Source: Phytopseudomonas punonensis
GTDB lineage: Bacteria; Pseudomonadota; Gammaproteobacteria; Pseudomonadales; Pseudomonadaceae
Length of the DNA stretch: 64,000 nucleotides
Reading direction: 5' to 3'
NCBI RefSeq assembly: GCF_900142655.1
Contig: NZ_FRBQ01000001.1
Coordinates: forward strand, 374,115-438,114
Notes under the pieces: generated by a model
What the model saw: only the letters and a program-made list of their open reading frames with translations
What the model was told of the DNA's origin: nothing
Database searches by the model: none
Position numbers and translations under genes: made by a program
In this document: positions 19,899 to 29,240 of the stretch, piece after piece
Layout of the letters: each line of letters begins with the position of its first letter
Numbering within the stretch: position 1 is the stretch's first letter

Positions 19899-20297
19899 AT
19901 GAACGCCACCGATCGCGTCATGCAGAGTTACGGACGCTGCTGTGCCAGCCCTGCCTTTTTCGATGATTTCTACCGGCATTTCCTCGCCAGCTCGCCGGCC
20001 GTGCGCGAGAAATTCGTCAATACCGATATGGCTGCGCAAAAGCTGCTGCTGCGCCAGGGCATTCTCAACCTGGTGATGCACGCACGCGGCATGCCGGACA
20101 CCAAGCTACGTGCGTTGGGCTGTACCCATGCACGCACAGCCATGGACATCCGCCCCGAGCTGTATGACCTGTGGCTGGAAGCGCTGCTCAAGACCATCGT
20201 AGAGCACGACAAGCAGGCCGACGCAGCCACCCTGCAAGGCTGGCGCGAAGTACTGGTCAAGGGCATCAGCGTGATCAAGGCGGGCTACAACGCCTGA
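19899..20297 (+). CDS. Single-domain globin-like heme protein
   Basis: 132 residues that read as a bacterial globin: an N-terminal helix (VMQSYGRCCASPAFFDDFYR), an E-helix region (FVNTDMAAQKLLLRQGILNLV) and a candidate proximal His in LRALGCTHARTAMDI, followed by G/H helices. It is probably cytoplasmic; oxygen/NO binding or sensing is possible but not shown. An upstream in-frame ATG (19887) overlaps the ribosome site GGAG, so 19899 (MNATDRVMQ) was chosen with 7-base spacing. Convergent with rluE. Confidence 0.85.
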   Translation: MNATDRVMQSYGRCCASPAFFDDFYRHFLASSPAVREKFVNTDMAAQKLLLRQGILNLVMHARGMPDTKLRALGCTHARTAMDIRPELYDLWLEALLKTIVEHDKQADAATLQGWREVLVKGISVIKAGYNA

Positions 20298-20318
20298 AAC
20301 GGATGGGGCCAGGCCTGC

Positions 20319-20927
20319 TTACTTGAGGCTCGGCGGCAGGTCGCGCCACTCCCCCGGCTGCAAGCCATCCAGGGACCAAGGACCGATGCGCACCCGCACC
20401 AGACGCAGCGTCGGCAAGCCGACTGCCGCCGTCATGCGCCGCACCTGGCGGTTGCGGCCTTCGCGAATCACCAATTCCAGCCAACTGGTGGGCACGCTCT
20501 TGCGAAAGCGCACCGGCGGGTTGCGTGGCCACAGTTCGGGCTCGCTCAGTTGCCGCACCTCGGCGGGCAGCGTCGGCCCATCGTTGAGCTGCAAGCCATC
20601 ACGCAGCTGCTGCAACTGCTCCGCACTCGGCTCCCCCTCCACCTGCACCCAATAGGTCTTGGCCAGCTTGTGCTTGGGGTCGGCGATCTTCGCCTGCAGT
20701 TGCCCGTCATTGGTGAGCAGCAGCAAGCCTTCGCTGTCGCGATCGAGGCGCCCGGCAGGATATACGCCTGGCACCGCGACGAAATCCTTGAGCGTGGCGC
20801 GACCCTGATCATCATTGAACTGGGTCAGCACATCGAACGGCTTGTTCAGCACGATCAGACGCGGCTCGGCAGGCGGAGCCTTGGCCACACGATAGGGATG
20901 CGGTGCGGGGCGTTTGGGTCGGGACAT
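20319..20927 (-). CDS. rluE: 23S rRNA pseudouridine synthase RluE (RsuA family)
   Basis: RluE isomerises a single uridine of 23S rRNA (U2457 in E. coli). The 202 residues have a basic N-terminal tail, no S4 domain, [13 protein letters not shown] [16 protein letters not shown], the catalytic [17 protein letters not shown] (Asp near residue 82), and [23 protein letters not shown]. The [20 protein letters not shown] stretch is typical of RluE. ATG 20927 (MSRPKRPAP) is preferred; 20942 would add five residues. No clear ribosome site is visible for either. Confidence 0.93.
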   Translation of the reverse strand: MSRPKRPAPHPYRVAKAPPAEPRLIVLNKPFDVLTQFNDDQGRATLKDFVAVPGVYPAGRLDRDSEGLLLLTNDGQLQAKIADPKHKLAKTYWVQVEGEPSAEQLQQLRDGLQLNDGPTLPAEVRQLSEPELWPRNPPVRFRKSVPTSWLELVIREGRNRQVRRMTAAVGLPTLRLVRVRIGPWSLDGLQPGEWRDLPPSLK

Positions 20928-20980
20928 GCAGCGAGCGGCCATTGCAGAACGGCTGCGCAGTTTAGCGCAAAGCCGGCGGA

Positions 20981-21907
20981 TCAGCGGCCGCTGCGGTCGA
21001 TCATCGGCGCATGTACCGCCATCAACTCGACGATCCACTCGATGAACACCCGCAGCTTGGTACTAACGTGGCGGTTCGGCGGATAGGCGAGGTACATCGG
21101 CATCGACTCGAACTGCCAGTCCGCGAACACCGCGACCAGCTCGCCGCGCTGCACATGGGCATCGGCCATATAGGTGGGCAGCCAGAGCACTCCGAGCCCG
21201 GCCAGGCCGGCGGCCAGGTAGGCGTTGCCGTCATCCACTGCCACCACGTAGCGACCTTCGACCTCCAGGTGCTCGGCGCCGCGCCGCATGCGGTAGGAAA
21301 ACAGCTTGCCGGACCGCGCCCGCTTGAAGCCGACGATGCGGTGATGACCATCGACCAGCTCCTGTGGGTGCAGCGGCGTGCCACAGCGTTGCAGGTAGGC
21401 TGGCGCCGCGTAGACACCGGAACGCAGGTCGCCGACGCGCCGTGCCATAAGCGACTGATCGGTGATCTCGCCGCCGCGGATCACGCAATCGACGTTCTCG
21501 CCAAGCAGGTCGACGAGCCGATCACTGGCGCCCAGGTCGAGCTGAATCTCCGGGTAGCGGGCATGAAAGGCCGGCAGTGACGGCACCAGTATCATCCGCG
21601 CGAACGGGCTGGGCACGTCGACGCGCAGGCGCCCGCGTGGCTGGCTGCTGGCATCGGACAGGCTGGTCTCGGCGTCATCCATATCAGCCAGCAAACGCAC
21701 CACACGCTCGTAATAAGCCGCGCCATCGGCGGTCACCGCCACCTTGCGGGTGGTGCGGTTAAGCAGGCGCACGCGCAAACGCGCCTCGAGCTGCTGCACC
21801 AGTTGAGTCACGGTGGTCTTGCTCATGCGCAGCGTATCGGCGGCCTTGGTGAAGCTGCCGGTCTCCACCACCCGGGCGAAGGCGCGCATCGCGTCGAATC
21901 GGTCCAT
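20981..21907 (-). CDS. LysR-family transcriptional regulator (CrgA-like)
   Basis: The 308 residues comprise an N-terminal HTH ([38 protein letters not shown]) and a LysR substrate-binding domain (about 90-295), with [16 protein letters not shown] and AYLQRCGTP. This is the subgroup often annotated CrgA/QseD-like; the effector is unknown. Start ATG 21907 fits the family; the frame continues upstream without conservation. It diverges from a RidA-family gene, its most likely target, across a region holding a TGTTTG-N7-CAAACA inverted repeat. Confidence 0.9.
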   Translation of the reverse strand: MDRFDAMRAFARVVETGSFTKAADTLRMSKTTVTQLVQQLEARLRVRLLNRTTRKVAVTADGAAYYERVVRLLADMDDAETSLSDASSQPRGRLRVDVPSPFARMILVPSLPAFHARYPEIQLDLGASDRLVDLLGENVDCVIRGGEITDQSLMARRVGDLRSGVYAAPAYLQRCGTPLHPQELVDGHHRIVGFKRARSGKLFSYRMRRGAEHLEVEGRYVVAVDDGNAYLAAGLAGLGVLWLPTYMADAHVQRGELVAVFADWQFESMPMYLAYPPNRHVSTKLRVFIEWIVELMAVHAPMIDRSGR

Positions 21908-21923
21908 CTGCTCAAACCGTGAT

Positions 21924-21942
21924 TGTTTGGGATTCGCAAACA
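21924..21942. promoter_or_regulatory. LysR-type operator candidate
   Basis: Inverted repeat TGTTTG-N7-CAAACA in the LysR/ridA intergenic region. It includes a T-N11-A core as LysR regulators prefer and sits 17 bases from the regulator start, suiting autoregulation. Confidence 0.5.
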
Positions 21943-22034
21943 GTGTTGATCGAAGTGGCCGGTTTATCCAGCCCGCCGACGTTCCTAAAGTGAACCCATC
22001 ACTTGCACGGGTCGCGTGACCCAAAGGAGACGAC

Positions 22035-22430
22035 ATGACAACGCGTGACGTGGTTTTCCCCGCTGGCCGCCAGGCCCTTTATGAGCGCAACCGCTATTCA
22101 CCGGCGGTACGCTCCAACGGCCTGCTGTTCGTATCCGGCCAGGTGGGCAGCCGGCCCGACGGCTCACCCGAACCGGACCTCAAGGCCCAGGTTCGCCTGG
22201 CCTTCGAGAACCTCAATGCGGTACTCAAGGCTGCCGACTGCACCTTCGACGACGTGGTCGACGTGACGGTGTTCATCGTCAACCCCGAAGAGCGCTTCGA
22301 GACCATCTGGGAGGTGGTGCCCGAGTACTGGGGCGAGGCGCCATTCCCGAACATCACCTGCGTCGGAGTGACCTGGCTGTATGGTTTCCAGTTCGAGATC
22401 AAGGTGATCGCCAAGCTGCCCACCAGCTGA
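22035..22430 (+). CDS. RidA/YjgF-family protein
   Basis: 131 residues of the Rid superfamily: YSPAVRSNGLLFVSGQVG near the N-terminus, LAFENLNAVLKAADCTFDDVV, and the C-terminal strand with VGVTWLYGFQFEIKVIAKL. Archetypal RidA hydrolyses reactive enamine/imine intermediates. In the usual position of the catalytic Arg (a family IPxRxxV motif) this protein has CVGVTWL instead, so it is probably a non-archetypal Rid subgroup with another or no deaminase activity. AAAGGAG precedes the ATG. Divergent from a LysR gene. Confidence 0.88.
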   Translation: MTTRDVVFPAGRQALYERNRYSPAVRSNGLLFVSGQVGSRPDGSPEPDLKAQVRLAFENLNAVLKAADCTFDDVVDVTVFIVNPEERFETIWEVVPEYWGEAPFPNITCVGVTWLYGFQFEIKVIAKLPTS

Positions 22431-22562
22431 TCGGCGGCGCGCCAGGATGCGCACTGACAGGGCGGCAGGCTGGGCGTCTGCGATAAAGGGGTGTGATACA
22501 CTTCGCGGCGGCCAAAAGCTGCCCACCCGCCACCGCAGCCCCTACCGGAGCCGAGATTTTCG

Positions 22563-23615
22563 ATGTCCGATACTGCCCCGCCAAAACCCGTCGCCAGCGG
22601 TGAAAAATTCCGTACCGCACAGGGTATTACCGCCATCAAGGACGGCCAGAAACGCCGCGCCTCGACCGAAGCCAAGGTTTACGAGCCCAAGCCAAGCTGG
22701 TTGCGGGTCAAGGCACCGGGCGGCAGCCGTTTCGAAGCGGTCAAACGCAACGTCGGTGAACACCGCCTGAGCACCGTTTGCCAGGAATCCCACTGCCCGA
22801 ACATGGGCGAATGCTGGTCCAACGGCACGGCCACCATCATGCTGATGGGCTCGGTGTGCACCCGTGCCTGCCGCTTCTGCGCGGTAGACACCGGCAACCC
22901 GAATGGCTGGCTGGACAAGGATGAGCCGCAGAACACCGCCAAGTCGGTGGAGCTGATGGCGCTGCGCTACATCGTGCTGACCTCGGTGGACCGCGATGAC
23001 TTGCCAGACGGCGGCGCCGCGCATTACGCGGCCTGCGTCCAGGCGATCAAGGCCAATACCCCGCAGGTGGTGGTCGAAGCCCTGACCCCGGATTTCGACG
23101 GCGACTTGGCGTGCATCGAGCGCGTGGTGGATTCCGGCCTCGAAGTATTCGCCCAGAACGTCGAGACAGTTGATCGCCTGACCCGCAAAGTGCGCGACCC
23201 GCGTGCCGGCTACCGCAAAACTCTGGATGTACTGGCACACGCCAAACGCCATCGTCCGGACGTACTTACCAAGACCAGCCTGATGCTCGGCCTGGGCGAG
23301 ACCGACGACGAAGTGTTCGAGGCTATGCAGGACATGCGCGCCGTGGGTGTTGATATTCTGACCCTCGGCCAGTACCTGCAGCCGACCCGCAACCACCTAC
23401 CGGTCAAGCGCTGGGTCAGCCCGGACGAGTTCAACCGTTTCCGCGACATTGGCCTGCAGATGGGCTTCATGGAAGTGGCGGCTGGCCCGCTGGTACGCTC
23501 CAGCTACCGCGCTGACAAGGTGTTCGAGAAGAACAACCTGGGCCTTGCTGCACCGGTTCCGGTACCTGGCCAGCAAGTCGACAACAGCCTGATCCCGGCG
23601 TTGAACGTCAATTGA
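22563..23615 (+). CDS. lipA: Lipoyl synthase
   Basis: LipA is a radical-SAM enzyme that inserts two sulfurs into octanoyl chains on lipoyl domains. The 350 residues contain the auxiliary cluster motif [12 protein letters not shown] (Cys73, 78, 84) and the SAM cluster CTRACRFC (Cys99, 103, 106). [21 protein letters not shown] and the C-terminal [12 protein letters not shown] follow. It is convergent with lipB, which makes its octanoylated substrate. The upstream 132 bases contain a TGATACACT segment that may be a -10 region. Confidence 0.98.
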   Translation: MSDTAPPKPVASGEKFRTAQGITAIKDGQKRRASTEAKVYEPKPSWLRVKAPGGSRFEAVKRNVGEHRLSTVCQESHCPNMGECWSNGTATIMLMGSVCTRACRFCAVDTGNPNGWLDKDEPQNTAKSVELMALRYIVLTSVDRDDLPDGGAAHYAACVQAIKANTPQVVVEALTPDFDGDLACIERVVDSGLEVFAQNVETVDRLTRKVRDPRAGYRKTLDVLAHAKRHRPDVLTKTSLMLGLGETDDEVFEAMQDMRAVGVDILTLGQYLQPTRNHLPVKRWVSPDEFNRFRDIGLQMGFMEVAAGPLVRSSYRADKVFEKNNLGLAAPVPVPGQQVDNSLIPALNVN

Positions 23616-23641
23616 GGGCACCCTGGGTTACCCCAGACACA

Positions 23642-23673
23642 TGTAAAAGGGACGCCTCGGCGTCCCTTTTACA
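23642..23673. terminator. Bidirectional terminator between lipA and lipB
   Basis: A 15-bp perfect stem TGTAAAAGGGACGCC / GGCGTCCCTTTTACA with a 2-base gap, giving T4 on either strand, between convergent genes. Confidence 0.9.
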
Positions 23674-23695
23674 TTGCTCCACATACCCCCCAGCC

Positions 23696-24319
23696 CTAGG
23701 CGTAGCCCAATCGTTGGCGTAGCACCTGCTCCAGACCCCGGGCGACCTCGTCAAAGGCCGGCGGCGTGGCCACCAGATCCTTCAACTGAGTCATCTTCAA
23801 ACCGGCATAGCCGCACGGATTGATGCGCCCAAAGGGCGTCATATCCATATCGACATTCAGCGCCAGACCGTGAAACGAACAGCCACGGCGCACCCGCAGG
23901 CCCAGCGAGGCAATCTTGTCGCCCTTGACGTAGACGCCCGGCGCATCGGCCTTTGGCGCAGCTTCGACCCCGTAGCTGGCGAGCACTTCGACCAGCGCCT
24001 GCTCCATGAGGGTGACCAGCTCGCGCACGCCGAGATCGAGGCGGCGCAGATCCAGCAGCAGGTACGCAACAAGCTGGCCAGGGCCGTGGTAGGTCACCTG
24101 ACCGCCGCGCTCCACCTGCACCACGGGAATGTCACCGGGAGCCAGCAAGTGCTCGGGCTTACCCGCCTGGCCCTGGGTGAACACCTGCGGGTGCTGCAGC
24201 AGCCAGATCTCGTCAGGCGTGGTCTCGCCACGCTCGGCAGTCAGCGTGCGCATGGCTTCGAGGGTCGGCAGATAATCCACCACCCCTAGATGCCGCACGA
24301 TCAGGTCAGCTGCGGCCAC
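23696..24319 (-). CDS. lipB: Octanoyl-ACP:protein N-octanoyltransferase
   Basis: LipB moves octanoyl from ACP to the lipoyl domains of E2/GcvH proteins. The 207 residues show [20 protein letters not shown], the Lys region [22 protein letters not shown], and the active-site Cys in INPCGYAGL. It starts with GTG at 24319, whose G is shared with the TAG stop of the ybeD-type gene upstream (TAGTG), so translation is coupled. Last gene of the long minus-strand block; lipA lies convergent beyond the terminator. Confidence 0.96.
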   Translation of the reverse strand: MAAADLIVRHLGVVDYLPTLEAMRTLTAERGETTPDEIWLLQHPQVFTQGQAGKPEHLLAPGDIPVVQVERGGQVTYHGPGQLVAYLLLDLRRLDLGVRELVTLMEQALVEVLASYGVEAAPKADAPGVYVKGDKIASLGLRVRRGCSFHGLALNVDMDMTPFGRINPCGYAGLKMTQLKDLVATPPAFDEVARGLEQVLRQRLGYA

Positions 24320-24597
24320 TACAGCACCATGTGCACGCGGCCAGTGGCACGCAGGTCGACATGAATGGCTTCCAGCTGCTCCACGCCGGTGGCAGTGATC
24401 AGCACCTGCACGGAGAGAAAGCGGCCCTTGCTGCTGTCGCGGGTCACCAGAGTGCCGGCGTCGAAGTCAGGCGCGTGGCGCTGCATCACTTCGATCACCA
24501 TGTCAGCGAAGCCTTCACCGGCTTCACCGATCACCTTGATCGGATAATTCTTGCAGGGAAATTCGATTTTCGGAGCTTGTACGTCGGTATCGGTCAT
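24319..24597 (-). CDS. ybeD: YbeD/DUF493-family protein
   Basis: 92 residues of the UPF0250 family: [42 protein letters not shown] and [11 protein letters not shown]. It has a small ferredoxin-like fold resembling ACT-type regulatory domains; the role is unproven, but it is conserved next to dacA and lipB, suggesting a link to lipoylation or wall growth. ATG 24597 (MTDTDVQAP) is preferred over an upstream start at 24648, which would lie across the dacA terminator. Confidence 0.93.
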   Translation of the reverse strand: MTDTDVQAPKIEFPCKNYPIKVIGEAGEGFADMVIEVMQRHAPDFDAGTLVTRDSSKGRFLSVQVLITATGVEQLEAIHVDLRATGRVHMVL

Positions 24598-24619
24598 GAT
24601 GTTCACTGATCCAAAATGA

Positions 24620-24642
24620 AACGCCCTCGGTTCGAGGGCGTT
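24620..24642 (-). terminator. Terminator-like hairpin after dacA
   Basis: A 10-bp stem AACGCCCTCG / CGAGGGCGTT with a 3-base loop, followed on the minus strand by TCATTTT. The short U tract suggests partial termination before ybeD-lipB. Confidence 0.6.
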
Positions 24643-24665
24643 CATCACAACATGGGGGCGAGCTG

Positions 24666-25841
24666 TCAGTTAAACAACCCGTAGAAGAACAAGCGGATGC
24701 TATCCCACAGCTGACGGAAGAAACCACCCTCCTCAACCGCTTCCAGCGCAACCAGATCGGCGCTGTGCACCACCTGGTCACCCATCTTCACTTCTACCTT
24801 GCCGATCACGTCACCCTGGGCGATAGGTGCGGTGATCTGCTGGTTGAGGGTCATGCTCGCCTGCAGCTTCTCCAACTGGCCTTTCGGCAGCGTAAGAGTC
24901 AGGTCCTGAGCCAGGCCAGCCTTGACCTGGTTGGTCTGACCTTTCCAGACCGGTGCCTGAGCCAACTCGGTGCCCTTCTGATAGAAGGTGCGGGTTTCGA
25001 AGAAACGGAAGCCGTAGGTCAGCAGCTTCTGGGTTTCTGCAGCACGGGCGCTCTCGCTGTCGGTACCGAATACCGAGGTGATCATCCGCGCGCCGTCACG
25101 TACCGCCGAAGCCACCAGGCAGAAACCGGCTTCGTTGGTGTGGCCGGTTTTCAGGCCATCAACGGTACGGTCGCGCCACAGCAGCAGGTTGCGGTTGGGC
25201 TGCTTGATGTTGTTCCAGAGGAACTCTTTCTGCGAGTAGATGGCGTAGTGCTCGGCATCTTCATTGATGATCGCGCGGGCCAGAATCGCCATGTCGTGGG
25301 CACTGGAATAGTGCTCAGGATTCGGCAGACCAGTGGCGTTCATGAAGTGGCTGTTCTTCATGCCAAGACGCTGGGCAGTGGCGTTCATCATGTCGGCGAA
25401 GGCGTCTTCACTACCGGCGATGTGCTCGGCGATGGCGATGCTGGCGTCGTTGCCGGACTGGATGATCACACCGTGCAGCAGCTCGTCGACGGTCGCCTGG
25501 CTGTTCACCGGCAGGAACATGGTGGAACCGCCCGAAGCAGCGCCACCGGTACGCCAGGCATGCTCACTGATGGTGACCTTGTCCTGCTCACCGATCTTGC
25601 CGTTACGGATTTCCAGGGTGGCGATGTAGGCAGTCATCAGCTTGGTCAGGCTGGCGGGCGGCAGGCGCTCGTCACCATTGTTCTCGACCAGGATGTTGCC
25701 ACTGGCGCCGTCCATCAGCACATAGGACTTGGCTGCCAATTGCGGCGGAGCCGGCAGCGGCGCCTGGTTTGCCCAGGCACTGGAAGCGCCGAGCAAAGTA
25801 AGTGACAGGAAGATGCGTTGCGCGAAGCTGGTGATTTTCAT
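24666..25841 (-). CDS. dacA: D-alanyl-D-alanine carboxypeptidase (PBP5/6 family)
   Basis: DacA trims the terminal D-Ala from peptidoglycan pentapeptides in the periplasm. The 391-residue precursor has a Sec signal (cleavage about after ASSAWA, residue 24) and the penicillin-binding motifs S64-LTK, SGN (near 126) and KTG (near 229). A C-terminal beta-domain and an amphipathic anchor [17 protein letters not shown] follow. ATG 25841 follows GAGAGACGG; the frame extends upstream to 25922 without signal-like sequence. It is 209 bases downstream of rlpA, with a small repeat element in the gap. Confidence 0.97.
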   Translation of the reverse strand: MKITSFAQRIFLSLTLLGASSAWANQAPLPAPPQLAAKSYVLMDGASGNILVENNGDERLPPASLTKLMTAYIATLEIRNGKIGEQDKVTISEHAWRTGGAASGGSTMFLPVNSQATVDELLHGVIIQSGNDASIAIAEHIAGSEDAFADMMNATAQRLGMKNSHFMNATGLPNPEHYSSAHDMAILARAIINEDAEHYAIYSQKEFLWNNIKQPNRNLLLWRDRTVDGLKTGHTNEAGFCLVASAVRDGARMITSVFGTDSESARAAETQKLLTYGFRFFETRTFYQKGTELAQAPVWKGQTNQVKAGLAQDLTLTLPKGQLEKLQASMTLNQQITAPIAQGDVIGKVEVKMGDQVVHSADLVALEAVEEGGFFRQLWDSIRLFFYGLFN

Positions 25842-25970
25842 CCGTCTCTCTAGATCGCTGGAAGGTGGAACAGGCCCTTGCGGGCAAATGTGAAAACGTG
25901 GGCGCCGCACGCGACGATCCACTGCTTAGTCAGGCGGCGAGCCATTTAGTTGCTCGCTAGAAACTGGCCT

Positions 25971-26051
25971 AGAACCTTTTAACGATCTCGCGAGCTAGAG
26001 CTTGCTTTTAACGCAGTAGCGCCCACGCGCAGCAGATCGTGAACAGGTTCT
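25971..26051. mobile_element. MITE-like element, internally deleted copy (copy B)
   Basis: 81 bases with ends AGAACCT...ACGATCTCGCGAGC and GCAGATCGTGAACAGGTTCT. These match the ends of the 212-bp element at 51106-51317, including the internal GAGCTAGAGC and TTTTAACGCAGTAG stretches, but the middle is missing. Its right end overlaps the TAA stop codon of rlpA. It encodes no protein. Movement in trans by a transposase elsewhere is inferred. Confidence 0.75.
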
Positions 26052-27061
26052 TAGTCCGCCTTGACCAGGGTTGCCTGCCCGAGGTTGGCAACACGGATGC
26101 TGTCACGCACCCGGTCAGCCTCGCCCTGGCTGCTGATCGGGCCCAGGCGCACGCGGTGCAGTATCTGCTGGTTGCGCGCCACTGAGTTGATGAATACCGG
26201 AGCACTCACCGCCTGACTCAGCTTGTCCTTCAGGAGCTCCGCAGCGTCGGGATTGGCGAAGGCTCCAACTTGGAGATACAGGCCAGACGCTGCGGCTGAA
26301 CCGTTTTTTTTTGAGTCGACCTGCACCGGTACCGTGGCGGCTGCATGCTGCTGCGGTGGCGGCGAGTACTGCTCGACCGGTGCACTGGCGGCTTGCAACT
26401 GTGCAAGCTGAGCCGGCTGAACCTTGGCCATCTGCGGCTGCTTGAGCACCATCGGCACCGGGCGACCCTGCTGGGCCCACCATTCGGTCGGGTCGATACC
26501 TTCGACGCGCACCTGGGCGGTGCCCTTCTCGGCGTAGCCGAGCTTCTTGGCCGCGGCAAAGGACAAGTCGATGATGCGGTCGGAATAGAACGGCCCGCGG
26601 TCGTTGACGCGCAGGATCACGCTCTTGCCATTTTCGAGATTGGTCACCCGCACGTAGCTGGGCAGCGGCAACGTCTTGTGGGCAGCGGTCATGCCGTACA
26701 GGTCGTAGGCCTCACCGTTGGCAGTGGCCTGGCCGTGAAACTTGGTGCCGTACCAGGAGGCCGGTCCGGTAGCCACGTAACGACGGGCATCGGTTAGCGG
26801 GTAGTACTGCTTGCCGAACACCACGTAAGGGCTGGCCTTGACCGGGCCGTAATGCGGCATCGGAATGGCGTCCTGGATCTTCGAGACGTCGACATCCCAC
26901 CACGGCGCGCCGTCCTTGTGCGGACGGTCGAAATCGCTTGGGCTGGAAGCCGCGCTACCGGCCTGAGTCGACGAGCCGGTCGGCGCGCGACTGGAAGAAC
27001 AACTGGCCAGCAACAGCACCGCGATGCCGCAGGCGGCCAGCTTGAACGGCAAGCGTGTCAT
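26051..27061 (-). CDS. rlpA: Septal ring lytic transglycosylase / rare lipoprotein A
   Basis: RlpA cleaves denuded peptidoglycan at septa in Pseudomonas and helps daughter-cell separation. The 336-residue lipoprotein has lipobox LLASC (Cys21), the double-psi beta-barrel (about 95-190: ASWYGTKFHGQATANGEAYD, RVNDRGPF) with the catalytic Asp in that last motif, a Gln/Ala/Pro linker, and a C-terminal SPOR domain (about 262-336) that binds denuded glycan. ATGA overlap with mltB. The coding strand has a run of nine A (26304-26312) just before the SPOR domain, and the TAA stop abuts a repeat element. Confidence 0.96.
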   Translation of the reverse strand: MTRLPFKLAACGIAVLLLASCSSSRAPTGSSTQAGSAASSPSDFDRPHKDGAPWWDVDVSKIQDAIPMPHYGPVKASPYVVFGKQYYPLTDARRYVATGPASWYGTKFHGQATANGEAYDLYGMTAAHKTLPLPSYVRVTNLENGKSVILRVNDRGPFYSDRIIDLSFAAAKKLGYAEKGTAQVRVEGIDPTEWWAQQGRPVPMVLKQPQMAKVQPAQLAQLQAASAPVEQYSPPPQQHAAATVPVQVDSKKNGSAAASGLYLQVGAFANPDAAELLKDKLSQAVSAPVFINSVARNQQILHRVRLGPISSQGEADRVRDSIRVANLGQATLVKAD

Positions 27062-28092
27062 TGATTGGCACCTCGGGCCTGAACCAGCAACTCGGACAAC
27101 TGATTGACCGCCATGGCGTACATCACGCTGCGGTTGTAACGGGTAATCACAAAGAAGTTCGGCTGCCCCATCCAGTACTCGGGGCCTTCGGCGCCGTCCA
27201 GACGAAACGCGGTAACCGGCAGATCGTCAGCCAGCACGTCATTGCTCGACCAGCCCAGCGCGCGCAGCTCGCCCACGGTTTTCTCGGGATCGAGGCCGGA
27301 GCTCAGGCCCTGATCGGCCTGCTCGCCCTTGACCGTTGCCAGGCTGGCCACCGGCTGCCCCGGCTGCCAGTTGTGGCGCTTGAAGTAGCTGGCCACGCTA
27401 CCGATGGCATCGGTCGGATCGCTCCAGATGTTGATGTGGCCGTCGCCGTCGAAGTCCACGGCATAGGCGCGGAAGCTGCTCGGCATGAATTGCGGCAGAC
27501 CCATGGCGCCGGCGTAAGAGCCTTTCAGGCTGGCCGGGTCGACCTGCTCTTCGCGGGTCAGCATGAGGAACTCACGCAGCTCCTTGCGAAAGAACGGCGC
27601 GCGCGGCGGGTAATCGAAGGCCAAGGTCGACAGCGCGTCGATCACACGGTAGTTGCCGGTGTTGCCGCCGTAGGAGGTTTCCACGCCAATGATGGCGACG
27701 ATGATCTCGGCCGGTACGCCGTATTCTTTCTCGGCACGCGCCAGGGCTTCAGCGTGCTCGTTCCAGAACGCCACACCTTTGCTGATGCGTGCGTCGGTGA
27801 TGAAGATCGGGCGGTATTCCTTCCACGGTTTTACTCGTTCGGCAGGGCGCGAGATGGCGTCAAGAATCGCCTGCTTGCGCTCCACATCGGCGAACAAGGT
27901 GGTCAGCTGCTCGCTGGCAAAACCGTAGTCACGGGTCATCTCGGTGATGAACTCGCCGACCAGCGGCGAGTTCGCGTATTCGTTGGCAGCCATCGCCTGT
28001 GGAGCCCCGAGCAGGCCGGCGACCGCCAGCCATTGTGCATGTCGTGCGGCCCAGCCACGCAAAATCTGCATTGAATTCATAACCCCAATCAT
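27058..28092 (-). CDS. mltB: Membrane-bound lytic murein transglycosylase B
   Basis: MltB/SltB1-type enzymes cut glycan strands to 1,6-anhydro products. The 344-residue protein has a signal sequence ending about GAPQAMA (no lipobox Cys there, so periplasmic rather than lipidated), a catalytic Glu in IIGVETSYGGNTG, and AGAMGLPQFMPSSFRAYAVD followed by DGDGHINIW. ATG 28092 forms an ATGA overlap with the rodA stop; a later ATG at 28080 is possible but lacks a better ribosome site. Its own stop overlaps the rlpA start in the same way. Confidence 0.94.
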   Translation of the reverse strand: MIGVMNSMQILRGWAARHAQWLAVAGLLGAPQAMAANEYANSPLVGEFITEMTRDYGFASEQLTTLFADVERKQAILDAISRPAERVKPWKEYRPIFITDARISKGVAFWNEHAEALARAEKEYGVPAEIIVAIIGVETSYGGNTGNYRVIDALSTLAFDYPPRAPFFRKELREFLMLTREEQVDPASLKGSYAGAMGLPQFMPSSFRAYAVDFDGDGHINIWSDPTDAIGSVASYFKRHNWQPGQPVASLATVKGEQADQGLSSGLDPEKTVGELRALGWSSNDVLADDLPVTAFRLDGAEGPEYWMGQPNFFVITRYNRSVMYAMAVNQLSELLVQARGANQ

Positions 28093-29240
28093 GCCTGAGC
28101 GATCCACTTGCGATGCGTGTGGATGGACATCAGGATTCCGAAACTCGACAACAACGTAATCAATGACGTGCCGCCATAACTGATGAACGGCAGCGGTACC
28201 CCCACTACCGGCAACAAACCACTGACCATGCCGATATTGATGAACACATAAACGAAGAAGGTCATGGTCAAACCGCCGGCAAGCAGCTTACCGAACAGCG
28301 TCTGCGCTTGCACGGTAATCACCAGACCGCGCGCAATCAACAGAATGTACAAGAGCAGCAACAGACAGACACCAATCAGGCCGAATTCTTCGGCCAGAAC
28401 GGCAATGATAAAGTCCGTGTGGCTCTCCGGCAAAAAGTCCAGGTGCGACTGAGTGCCGAGCAACCAGCCCTTGCCGAACACGCCGCCCGAGCCGATGGCC
28501 GCCTTGGACTGGATGATGTTCCAGCCTGCGCCCAGCGGATCGCTTTCCGGATTCATGAACGTCAGTACGCGGCGCTTCTGGTAGTCGTGCATGACGAAGA
28601 ACCACATCGCCACGGCAATCGGCGCAATAGCGGCTACGGCGCCGGCAATCCAGCGCCACTGCAGGCCGGCGATGAACAGCACGAAGGCGCCGGAGGCGAG
28701 AATCAGCAACGAGGTGCCGAGATCCGGCTGCAGCAGAATCAGTACGAACGGCGTGACGATCATCGCCAGGCTGACGGCAACGTGCTTGAGGCTTGGCGGC
28801 AAGGTGCGCTTGGACAGGTACCAGGCCATGGTCGCCGGCATGAGGATCTTCATGAATTCCGACGGCTGGAAGCGGATCACCCCAGGGATGTTGATCCAGC
28901 GCGTGGCGCCCATGGCGTTGTGGCCCATGACGTCCACCACCACCAACAAGGCAACGCCGCACAAATAACCGAGCGGCACCCAGCGGGCCATAAAGCGCGG
29001 CTCGAACTGGGCGATAATCACCATCGCCACCAGGCCGATACCGAAGGAGCTGGCCTGCTTCATCAGCAGGTCGACGTTTTTGCCGCTGGCCGAGTAGAGA
29101 ATGAACAGGCTGCCGGTGGCGAGTAGCAACAGCAGCAGCAATAAGATGCCGTCGATGTGCAGGCGCTGCAGTAGGCTGGAACGACGACGCAGGACGTCAT
29201 CGGTGGAGAGCGTGCGGTCGAAGCTGCCGGTCAGACTCAT
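28089..29240 (-). CDS. rodA: Rod-shape SEDS peptidoglycan glycosyltransferase RodA
   Basis: RodA polymerises lipid II for side-wall growth with its partner PBP2. The 383 residues form about ten transmembrane helices, with SEDS signatures RWINIPGVIRFQPSEFMKI, LLQPDLGTSLLI, GAGWNIIQSKAAIGSGG, FLPESHTDFI and VPLPFISYGGTSL. Overlaps mrdA (upstream) and mltB (downstream) by four bases each, giving a translationally coupled mrdA-rodA-mltB-rlpA string. Full length. Confidence 0.98.
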   Translation of the reverse strand: MSLTGSFDRTLSTDDVLRRRSSLLQRLHIDGILLLLLLLLATGSLFILYSASGKNVDLLMKQASSFGIGLVAMVIIAQFEPRFMARWVPLGYLCGVALLVVVDVMGHNAMGATRWINIPGVIRFQPSEFMKILMPATMAWYLSKRTLPPSLKHVAVSLAMIVTPFVLILLQPDLGTSLLILASGAFVLFIAGLQWRWIAGAVAAIAPIAVAMWFFVMHDYQKRRVLTFMNPESDPLGAGWNIIQSKAAIGSGGVFGKGWLLGTQSHLDFLPESHTDFIIAVLAEEFGLIGVCLLLLLYILLIARGLVITVQAQTLFGKLLAGGLTMTFFVYVFINIGMVSGLLPVVGVPLPFISYGGTSLITLLSSFGILMSIHTHRKWIAQA

